Positions 33,963-41,420 of a stretch of 64,000 nucleotides of DNA are shown here, one piece after another. A program made the translations under genes and the position numbers. Source of the stretch: a bacterium (lineage in GTDB: Bacteria; Vulcanimicrobiota; Vulcanimicrobiia; Vulcanimicrobiales; Vulcanimicrobiaceae); contig JAKBKY010000007.1 of assembly GCA_021832345.1 (NCBI GenBank), positions 1 to 64,000 on the forward strand, written 5' to 3'. Within the stretch, counting starts at the first letter, position 1, and every line of letters starts with the position of its first letter. Below the pieces are notes generated by a model. It ran no database searches. It was not told the origin of the DNA and worked only from the letters and a program-made list of their open reading frames with translations.

Positions 33963-35822
33963 ATGCCTTGCTATCTGGATGTCTCCATCGGCCCGGTTCA
34001 GCCGTTTATCGCGAGCGCGCGAAAAACGCGTGATCTGTGGGCAGGGTCCTTTCTGCTGTCGTATCTCTGTGCGCGAGCGATTCTTGGAGGCCAGGCTGTA
34101 TGCAGTAATCTCCGTCGCCCAGCCGCGAAGGACGACCCACTTCTGCAGTACCTCGGCGCAGGCAGCTCGAACCAGGCCCCGAAATTTGGAACGGTCCCGA
34201 ATAGCTTCTCGTTCGAGTGTGCAGATGAAGAACGAGCCCAGGCAACAGCTACGGCGCTTCACGCCGCGTTCGATGATGCTTGGAAATATGTCTGCGATCG
34301 AGTATGGGATCGATACATACCCGCCCTCGGCGCGCCAGGCTACGCGACCCGTGAGGTATGGAAGCGACAGACCGAGAACTTTTGGCGTGTCTATTGGGCC
34401 GTTGACGCAGAGCCGCATGGGTATGCATTGGCCGCGCGCAAGATGTGGCGCTCCTCAACGTGCCCGGAAGAAGGCGGCGATAAATGCACGGTCATGCCGA
34501 GCCATCAGGAGCTTTCGGGTTGCGTACGCGCGCATGGAGCGTCGGACCGCAAGCACCAGGATGACTTTTGGAAAGGCGTTGCGCGCGCTACCTCGCCTTC
34601 TGATCTTCGTGATGGCGAACGCCTCTGCGCGATATCGCTCGTAAAGCGCTTGTTTACCTACGTCGCAGATGATCCGGAGATACTCGGCAAGCCGATCGAT
34701 ATGCAGTCATGGAACTCGACAGTAGACGTTGCTGCGACATCCTGGTGCGATGCAGCACGTGAGAAGCATGGTCGCGATGTACTTGATGCATATAAGGCCA
34801 ACGTAGAGAAACATCTCAAACGATTCGATGCAAACTTTTTGCATCGTTCGTACCTATCGCGTAGCCCAAAAAACGACGGCCCGGAAATCCTGGATGAAAC
34901 GGCACGGAAGGAGTTATGCGATGAACTCAAGCGGCTTATAAAAAAAATAGGCTCGGCCTCACCATCGTATTACGCGATGCTGCTCGTTGATGGCGATAAG
35001 ATGGGCGATGCAGTCGGGCGGCTCGGTGTTCAGAAGATTTCGACCTCCCTTGGTGCGTTCATGCAGAAGGTTCCGGGTATCGTTAGCAACCACAAGGGCC
35101 AACTGGTCTACGCGGGTGGCGATGACGTTTTGGCGCTGCTCCCAATGGACACTGCGTTAGCTTGTGCGGCTGAGCTTTCGAAAATCCTCGGCAATGCCTT
35201 TAAGCAGAGTGATGCAGCGCCAGTGACGCTCTCGGCAGGAATTGTTTTCGCGCACATTCGGGCTCCGCTTATGGGTACTCTTACTGAGGCTCATCGCTTG
35301 CTCGCCGACGTGGCAAAGAAACGAAATGGTAGAGCATCGATGGCATGTTCCGTTTTTCGCAACAGCGGAATAGGGCTCGAATGGTCCTCAACATGGATTA
35401 GGCCATATGCACAGCCTGACCAAAGCGGCGAGCATCGTGAACCTGTCGATGAGCTGGTCTCGAGAGTCGTTCAATATACGAGCGGACCGGATGCGCGATT
35501 GTCGCGTTCATTCCTGCACCGGTTGTATGAAAATACCGTGGCGCTGTCGGGCCTCGGTATCCCGGTTGTCGGAGCGTATTACAAGCTTCCGGCTTGGATG
35601 GACCTCGATGCGCTCGTGCGCGCGTCGTTCCAGCATAGCCAGGCTCGGTCTGGCAAGCAAATGCCAACCGATGACGTGAAGCGTTTGGTTGGCGATGTGG
35701 TCGAGTTGCTACGGCCCGCTCGCGGAGACCGGAGCCCCGATGCGCATGAAGTTGGGCTTGACGGGTTGCTCTTTGCCAAATTTCTCGCGGACGGCGGGGA
35801 CGAAGAAGGCCACGTGGCATGA
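33963..35822 (+). CDS. cmr2: Cas10/Cmr2, HD-less, with active-type GGDD cyclase motif
   Basis: The 619-residue Cas10 begins at once with the palm-associated DVSIGPVQPFIASARKTRDLWAGS. There is no N-terminal HD nuclease domain and no room for one. A cysteine-rich patch (CPEEGGDKC...C) lies near residue 165. The second palm domain has LLVDGDKMGDAVG near 340 and YAGGDD near 384-388, the signature of cyclic-oligoadenylate synthesis. Target RNA binding would switch on signalling rather than DNA cutting. It follows cmr1 by 2 nt and overlaps cmr3 by 4 nt. Confidence 0.92.
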   Translation: MPCYLDVSIGPVQPFIASARKTRDLWAGSFLLSYLCARAILGGQAVCSNLRRPAAKDDPLLQYLGAGSSNQAPKFGTVPNSFSFECADEERAQATATALHAAFDDAWKYVCDRVWDRYIPALGAPGYATREVWKRQTENFWRVYWAVDAEPHGYALAARKMWRSSTCPEEGGDKCTVMPSHQELSGCVRAHGASDRKHQDDFWKGVARATSPSDLRDGERLCAISLVKRLFTYVADDPEILGKPIDMQSWNSTVDVAATSWCDAAREKHGRDVLDAYKANVEKHLKRFDANFLHRSYLSRSPKNDGPEILDETARKELCDELKRLIKKIGSASPSYYAMLLVDGDKMGDAVGRLGVQKISTSLGAFMQKVPGIVSNHKGQLVYAGGDDVLALLPMDTALACAAELSKILGNAFKQSDAAPVTLSAGIVFAHIRAPLMGTLTEAHRLLADVAKKRNGRASMACSVFRNSGIGLEWSSTWIRPYAQPDQSGEHREPVDELVSRVVQYTSGPDARLSRSFLHRLYENTVALSGLGIPVVGAYYKLPAWMDLDALVRASFQHSQARSGKQMPTDDVKRLVGDVVELLRPARGDRSPDAHEVGLDGLLFAKFLADGGDEEGHVA

Positions 35823-36883
35823 AAGTTGCATTGTCTCCACTCGATACGCTTTTCTTTCGTGACTCTGCGCCGTTCTCGCAGGGAGACGATTCCCAAAGCG
35901 GCATTATCGGCTTGTTCCCACCGAATCCGGAGACAATAGCCGGGGCCCTTCGCGCCGCGCTCGCCCGTGAAATGGGCTGGGACGGGAAATCTCGGTGGGG
36001 CGAGGATATCGTTCGAGTCCTCGGGTCCGGCTCGGGAAACCTCGGGTTATTCGATCTAGAGTCATACTGCCTACTCCAAGGGAATCATGTGCTATTGCCC
36101 TGCCCCGCTCACGTGGTTCGGGGGCTGAATGACGAGAAAATTAGTCTCACGCGGCTCACGGAGAAGCCCATTCAAACGGATATGGGCCTGAAGCACTTTC
36201 CGCAGCCCGGGAAACCGCCGGGTGATTGGGTGACCGAGGCTGCGTTCTGCGAGATATTGGCGGGACGAGTACCCGAGGACAGCGGAGTCCTGCAGAGTGA
36301 TGCCTTATGGTCTAAAGAGTATCGCGTGGGCATCCAGCGCGACACGAAATTACGAACGGCCCAGGAAGGTGCGCTTTACAGCACAGTTCACGCTCGTTTA
36401 CATGATGCGCCGTCCAACAAGCAAATACGAATCGCTGTAACTGTGGGAGGGCTGAGTGATACGTTGGGGCTGCAGGCTGGCAGCATCATACCTCTCGGCG
36501 GCGAGAGCCGTGCAGTCATCGTCGAGCCATGGGCAGGGGATCTTTCGTTTCCGCGCGTCAAGCTGTCGGGCGGAGCGGCGTTCGTCCTTATCGCCATCAC
36601 GCCGGCCCTATTAGGAACCGGAATCCTTGCTGGGACAGATGATGTACTGATAGTAAACGGTATTGCCGTGCAAATACAGAGCATCGCATCCAATCGAGAG
36701 CTTCGTATCGGCGGCTGGGACTCTACCGCAAAACAACCGCGGCCGCTCCGCAACGCCCTCGTTCCCGGCAGTGTGCTCTTCTGTAAGGCAACCTCGGACT
36801 TCGAGGTTCCGACGGGGCTCGTTCGCCTTGGATCGGACTGCAACGCCGGCTATGGGCTCTTCGTAATTGGCCACACTCCATGA
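35819..36883 (+). CDS. cmr3: Type III-B RAMP protein Cmr3
   Basis: The 354-residue Cas5-group protein has the Cmr3 opening LSPLDTLFFRDSAPF and PPNPETIAGALRAALA. The glycine-rich GSDCNAGYGLFVIG ending is typical of a RAMP loop. Cmr3 binds the 5' handle of the crRNA next to Cmr2. ATGA overlap with cmr2; cmr4 follows after 19 nt. Confidence 0.9.
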   Translation: MKVALSPLDTLFFRDSAPFSQGDDSQSGIIGLFPPNPETIAGALRAALAREMGWDGKSRWGEDIVRVLGSGSGNLGLFDLESYCLLQGNHVLLPCPAHVVRGLNDEKISLTRLTEKPIQTDMGLKHFPQPGKPPGDWVTEAAFCEILAGRVPEDSGVLQSDALWSKEYRVGIQRDTKLRTAQEGALYSTVHARLHDAPSNKQIRIAVTVGGLSDTLGLQAGSIIPLGGESRAVIVEPWAGDLSFPRVKLSGGAAFVLIAITPALLGTGILAGTDDVLIVNGIAVQIQSIASNRELRIGGWDSTAKQPRPLRNALVPGSVLFCKATSDFEVPTGLVRLGSDCNAGYGLFVIGHTP

Positions 36884-36902
36884 TAGAAGGAAGCGATCGA
36901 TT

Positions 36903-37736
36903 TTGATAAACACAATAATGCTCGGATTGCTTGCCGAGACCCACGTACATGTGGGAGCCGGAAGAAGCGCAGGCGTTGTCGATCTGCCGGTTGCGCGAGA
37001 GAGCGCGACAGGCTATCCTTACATTCCCGCATCGGGACTAAAAGGCGCCTTTTGCGATGCATTTGCCGATGCGGACAGCTCCCCAGATACCCGATATGAG
37101 GTATTCGGCACACAAGACCAAGCAGGAGCGGTGTTATTCTCCGATGCGCGCATCGCTCTTCTTCCGATTCGATCTCTGAGCGGGGCATATCGATGGGTCA
37201 CAAGCCCGCTGGTACTTGAGCGATTGCTGCGAGATATGGACCGTGGCCCTCGGGCCTTCGCATTCCAGATTCCGACGCTCCAAGAACAAAATACAGGGCT
37301 CTTTTCAGCCATCGCCATGCTGGCCGACGGCGAGAACTCGCTTGCCCTTGAGGAACGAGTCTTTCGCGTCCAGGGTGTGCCGGATGCTGCAATCGTCACG
37401 GCCCTTACGCGTTTGATCGCGCACCAAAAAACACGTGAGCGTGTGGAAAAACAGCTCGCGATTGTGAGCGATGATGATTTCGCTTGGTTCTGCCGTAATG
37501 CGCTGCCCGTGAGTGCCCGCAACAAATTAGACGATAATAAGCAAAGCAACAATCTTTGGTATGAAGAGGCCCTCCCACCAGATACGCTTCTCTACACGCT
37601 AGTAGCCGAGCGTTCCACGGACGCAATGCAAAAGTTTATGCGCGTTTTAACACGCGGTGATCGCAAGTATGTGCAGCTCGGGGGCAACGAAACTCTCGGG
37701 CAAGGGTGGTTCGCGTTCTCGGTTATTGAGGAGTAA
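36903..37736 (+). CDS. cmr4: Type III-B backbone nuclease Cmr4
   Basis: The 277-residue Cas7-group subunit forms the backbone that cuts target RNA every six bases. HVHVGAGRSAGVVDLPVARE carries the catalytic aspartate (Asp27 by this start), equivalent to Asp26 in known Cmr4. PYIPASGLKGAFCDAF is the RAMP signature. The start is probably TTG at 36903, with AGAAGGAAG 7-8 nt upstream; an in-frame ATG at 36918 is an alternative. Confidence 0.9.
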   Translation: MINTIMLGLLAETHVHVGAGRSAGVVDLPVARESATGYPYIPASGLKGAFCDAFADADSSPDTRYEVFGTQDQAGAVLFSDARIALLPIRSLSGAYRWVTSPLVLERLLRDMDRGPRAFAFQIPTLQEQNTGLFSAIAMLADGENSLALEERVFRVQGVPDAAIVTALTRLIAHQKTRERVEKQLAIVSDDDFAWFCRNALPVSARNKLDDNKQSNNLWYEEALPPDTLLYTLVAERSTDAMQKFMRVLTRGDRKYVQLGGNETLGQGWFAFSVIEE

Positions 37737-37744
37737 GAGCACCC

Positions 37745-38167
37745 ATGCAACAGAGCGACAAGAGTCAAGATGTCGGTCAAGCGCGCATCCGCAACGCGTA
37801 TGACCAGGCTGTCCAAGCGGCCAAGGGCCTTCCTGAGGACGATAAAAAGAAGAAGTACAGGTCCTACGTTGAGCGCCTGGGCCCATCCATCCTGCGCATG
37901 GGTTTAGGGCAGGCACTCGCCGTGGAGATGGGCGCTGCCTCGAAGTCGCCGGAACACAAGCAGCTGTTTGAAAATGTGGAGGCTTGGCTCGTGGCGAGCA
38001 GCACTGCATATGAGGCGACCGCACCGAATCAGAGCATTATTGAGAAAATCGTGAACGGAACGCAGAGGCAGTACCTCTGCCTCCAAGAAGAAGCACTGCT
38101 GTGGTTGCGCTGGCATAAGGAGTTTGTGCGAGCGCTTCTCCCGAAACCGACAGGTGACGAAGAATGA
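37745..38167 (+). CDS. cmr5: Type III-B small subunit Cmr5
   Basis: The 140-residue all-helical protein has the Cmr5 pattern: an N-terminal helix with RIRNAYDQ, a KKYRSYVERLGPSILRMGLGQALA segment and a late RQYLCLQEEALLWLRWHKEF. It forms the inner filament along the target RNA. The size is usual. It overlaps cmr6 by 4 nt. Confidence 0.9.
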   Translation: MQQSDKSQDVGQARIRNAYDQAVQAAKGLPEDDKKKKYRSYVERLGPSILRMGLGQALAVEMGAASKSPEHKQLFENVEAWLVASSTAYEATAPNQSIIEKIVNGTQRQYLCLQEEALLWLRWHKEFVRALLPKPTGDEE

Positions 38168-39282
38168 CGTGTGTTTTGTACAAAGATGCGCCGTCCGCAG
38201 ACTTTGCAACAAATGACGCCAACGCAGGCCTGGTATTTGAAAAGTTCGTTGAAATGAGGCTCAGCGGGCGGATCGATACGGGCGATGTAGCATTGAAGAT
38301 TAACCTTGATGATGACTGGTACAAGCGCGTCTGTGCATCGGTCAAGCATAGCCCGATCGTCACGGAATATGTCGCTAGGCTCTTGACGCTCATGCACCAT
38401 CTGGGCGGATACTGGGGTGCCTTTAAGGCGACCAGTTCGTTCGTCAGTGGCCTCGGCAACAGCCACCCGACGGAAAATGGCATGGTGTGGCACCCGACGT
38501 TGGGATTGCCGTATCTTCCGGCGAGTTCTCTCAAGGGCTTTATGCGAGCGGCTGCCGCTGCGCAAGGTTGCGACCAAGGTTGGGACAAGGAAGAGATCAA
38601 GCGTATTTTCGGTGCCCAACCCTCTGACGTCGCTTGCCAAGCACACGTTCAATTCTTTGATGCCATCCCCATTCAAGCGCCTTCGCTCCAGTGGGATGTT
38701 CTGACACCGCATTACGCTAATTGGACTCCCGAGGACCCTCCGGGCGACTGGCGGTCGCCGATCCCGATAAAATTCCTCGTTGTTAATGAAGCAGTGCTTC
38801 TCATAAGCTTCGTCGTCGATGCCAATTATCCGGAAAGAACAAGAGTTCAGGAAAAACTGATGCACTTGTTAACGGAGGGTCTCTGCTCGTATGGCATCGG
38901 AGCGAAAGTCAACGTTGGTTATGGTCGCTTCGAGCCGGAGTTGAAAGAGCAAAAGCGCCTTGAGCACGAGCTTGCAGATTTGATTCCCAGAGATCCGATC
39001 GAGCAACTCTATGAAGACCTGAAGGGAAAAACCGAACAGGAAATGTTCGCGGAGGTGTTCTGCAAGCTCAGTAGTACGCACCACGATTTCCTGCAAGAGC
39101 CAGAAGAGCGGCGCATATATGCGCGAGCGGTTTTGAAGCTAGGTTATCCGGAGTCTCATTGGCGACACGGCAAGGCAAAGGGACCTGTCAGCGGCGGCAG
39201 CGATAAAATAAAACAGCGGTATGACCTTCTCGTCGCGGCGACAGAGGAACGGGTAGACGGCGCACACGGCACGCCGCCATGA
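38164..39282 (+). CDS. cmr6: Type III-B RAMP protein Cmr6
   Basis: The 372-residue Cas7-group protein has PTENGMVWHPTLGLPYLPASSLKGFMRAAA, the Cmr6 signature, and GIGAKVNVGYGRF as the glycine-rich loop near residue 250. It caps the filament at the 3' end of the crRNA. The C-terminal 100 residues are charged and less conserved. ATGA-type overlaps on both sides. Confidence 0.9.
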   Translation: MTCVLYKDAPSADFATNDANAGLVFEKFVEMRLSGRIDTGDVALKINLDDDWYKRVCASVKHSPIVTEYVARLLTLMHHLGGYWGAFKATSSFVSGLGNSHPTENGMVWHPTLGLPYLPASSLKGFMRAAAAAQGCDQGWDKEEIKRIFGAQPSDVACQAHVQFFDAIPIQAPSLQWDVLTPHYANWTPEDPPGDWRSPIPIKFLVVNEAVLLISFVVDANYPERTRVQEKLMHLLTEGLCSYGIGAKVNVGYGRFEPELKEQKRLEHELADLIPRDPIEQLYEDLKGKTEQEMFAEVFCKLSSTHHDFLQEPEERRIYARAVLKLGYPESHWRHGKAKGPVSGGSDKIKQRYDLLVAATEERVDGAHGTPP

Positions 39283-40397
39283 CGCTTCAAAAGCATAACG
39301 TGCTTATCACGCTTTCAACGTGTGGGACGAGCGTATTAACAAACGGAGCCTCCGCTGCCGATCGGGCCCTGCTAACGGCTCTCGCGAACGCGCAAGAAAA
39401 GGACCTTTCGCAAGAAGACGCCCGGCGCGTGAACGCCTTGAAGGAACAACGCTGCGCGGCTTTGCTTGGGGCAGATATCAACGTACAGCGCAAAATGAGC
39501 GCTGAGCTCAACGGTCTGTACTCCGTGCTGGAGCGCTGGAACGCGCCTGCGGTATCCCATATTTTATTGCACACTGATACTGCTCTTGGGTCCCTCTGTG
39601 CTTCATTGATTGACCGCGTCTTGAAAAGCAACGGGACAACCAGCGTTGAAATGGCAAGCGTCCCTGGGCTGCGTACCTCAAACCTTAAAGACTTTCGTTT
39701 CGCCCTCTCGGATCTTGCCAAGTATCTTAATGACAGACTCGACGATGAGGTGCGTAAGCGCGCATTCGTGGTGTTCAATCTAACAGGTGGCTTTAAGTCT
39801 ATAAACGCCTACCTTCAGGCGGTAGGGATGTACTTCGCGGATCGGTGTGTATTCCAGTTCGAATCCTCGCACGAACTCATGGAGTTGCCTCGCCTATATG
39901 TAGAGATTGCCGACGAGCGCGCTATCCGTGAGTCGTTGAGTATCCTTCGAAAGCTGAGCGTTCAATATCCGGTAAAAGGCGAGGGTGATCTCCCAGGCTA
40001 CGATTCCCAGCTTCTATTTGAGATGGACGGGGAACTTGCCACTACCCCATGGGGCGAGATTCTATGGATGAAGCACCGGAAGAAGCTCTTGTCGGAGAAA
40101 GTGGAGAAGCCGTTATCGCTGCATCTCGTAATTTCTGGTGCCGTCGCAAAACAATTTAATGATGTCAAAGACATGGAGCAACGTTATCGCGTAAACTGTG
40201 CACTCGATCATCTGAGCGCATATCTTGATTACGGTGTTGAATGCCCAAGGGCATATCAGTTTAAAGAGATCAAAGGCACGCCGATGGGCCGGAGCACGCA
40301 TGAGATGTATCTTTGGAGCGATGGAGCAACAGGGCGTCTCTATGGCCACTTCGAAAGCCACAATTTCATTGCAGATACGATCGGTGACCACCTCTAG
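39279..40397 (+). CDS. CARF-RelE type effector, Cami1-like
   Basis: The 372-residue protein starts with a CARF domain (about 1-215): NVLITLSTCGTSVLTN, a long helical insertion, and the ligand-loop motif FNLTGGFKSINAYLQ near 166-180. A linker with winged-helix character follows (about 220-285). The last 90 residues read like a RelE-fold toxin: ISGAVAKQFNDV, RAYQFKEIKGTPMGRSTHEM, LWSDGATGRLYGHFESHNF. This is the layout of the cyclic-oligoadenylate-activated mRNA interferase Cami1. It would cleave mRNA on ribosomes during an attack. Its ATG overlaps the cmr6 stop by 4 nt. Confidence 0.72.
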   Translation: MTLQKHNVLITLSTCGTSVLTNGASAADRALLTALANAQEKDLSQEDARRVNALKEQRCAALLGADINVQRKMSAELNGLYSVLERWNAPAVSHILLHTDTALGSLCASLIDRVLKSNGTTSVEMASVPGLRTSNLKDFRFALSDLAKYLNDRLDDEVRKRAFVVFNLTGGFKSINAYLQAVGMYFADRCVFQFESSHELMELPRLYVEIADERAIRESLSILRKLSVQYPVKGEGDLPGYDSQLLFEMDGELATTPWGEILWMKHRKKLLSEKVEKPLSLHLVISGAVAKQFNDVKDMEQRYRVNCALDHLSAYLDYGVECPRAYQFKEIKGTPMGRSTHEMYLWSDGATGRLYGHFESHNFIADTIGDHL

Positions 40398-40442
40398 ATG
40401 CGATCATAGCGTGCTTCAAGGAGCGTTGCGCGGGCTATTGTC

Positions 40443-41390
40443 GTGCAGCAGCTAGGTGTAATCGCCCTTGGTGCGCTCGTGGCGTGCGTCGCCGTGCTTT
40501 CTTTAGCTGCTTGGCCGACCCGGTCGTTGGGTGAGACCGTTTTAGATAAAGCACTGCGCGGCGTCTGGCTGAAAGTTCCGGTCGCAGCGCGACGTACATT
40601 CGAAACGCTTTCGGTAACGATGGGGCTGTTGATAATCGGAGCGTCAGGTAATTTTGTCTGGTCTCTTGCTAGCGGGCCGAAGCGCACATTCGTAGCGGCT
40701 CTGGGCTTTACGACCCTTCTGGCGCTCGATGTCTGCGTGTGCTACGGCGTTGTGGTTTTTATCCGTAGTCGGCTCCCTGCTCCCGACGTGCGACGGGTCC
40801 CCGATGCACATGTGCCCGGCATTAGAAAGGCTGTCGAGGCAATCGTCATCATGGTGTCCGACGCTGGCCGGGTCGGACTCGAGAAGCTGGCACAGAAGAC
40901 TACGACAAAAATCGATAGAGACAATTGCGGCGAAATTGTCGATGCCCTCTGTGAAGACGTGGAGTGCCGGGAAACGAAATGGATTACCTCATTTGCAAGC
41001 ATAAAGGGCTGCAAACCGCTGAAGTACATTGGCCTTCTCTGTACCAATGAGTCAAAAGCCAGTGCTGAGGCCATAAAGAAGGTGTTTACAAGCGATGCTG
41101 TGCAGAATAACGCGATTACGGTCAATATTAGTCAGCCGGTCGATTTTAATGATCTTGATACGACGGCTAAGGAAGTACGCAATCTCGTTCGCCACTGCAA
41201 CGAAGAGATGCAAATCGCTAGCGAGCATATCCTCGTTGACTTTACTGGTGGCACGAAGGTTGTATCGCTTGCCGCTCTGCTGGCGACCGTCGATGATGGG
41301 GACCTGCGTCTACAATACACGAATATGAATTGGTCTAACCGACTGAATTATTTTCTTTATGAAGTGGATTACAGACGTCACAAGATATAG
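40443..41390 (+). CDS. Membrane-anchored CARF-domain protein
   Basis: The 315-residue product has three hydrophobic stretches: about 5-24 (LGVIALGALVACVAVLSL), 59-79 (VTMGLLIIGASGNFVW) and 84-108 (LGFTTLLALDVCVCYGVV). A C-terminal CARF-like domain follows from about 175: LKYIGLLCTNES, a long helix, ILVDFTGGTKVVSLAALLAT and LRLQYTN. The D-F-T-G-G-T-K loop is the usual ligand-contact site. No nuclease motif is seen. By analogy with membrane CARF proteins such as Cam1 it may depolarise or disturb the membrane when cyclic oligoadenylate binds. GTG start, 45 nt after the Cami1-like gene. Confidence 0.78.
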   Translation: MQQLGVIALGALVACVAVLSLAAWPTRSLGETVLDKALRGVWLKVPVAARRTFETLSVTMGLLIIGASGNFVWSLASGPKRTFVAALGFTTLLALDVCVCYGVVVFIRSRLPAPDVRRVPDAHVPGIRKAVEAIVIMVSDAGRVGLEKLAQKTTTKIDRDNCGEIVDALCEDVECRETKWITSFASIKGCKPLKYIGLLCTNESKASAEAIKKVFTSDAVQNNAITVNISQPVDFNDLDTTAKEVRNLVRHCNEEMQIASEHILVDFTGGTKVVSLAALLATVDDGDLRLQYTNMNWSNRLNYFLYEVDYRRHKI

Positions 41391-41420
41391 TCACCTAGCC
41401 CTGGACATAGCTGAGTTTCG

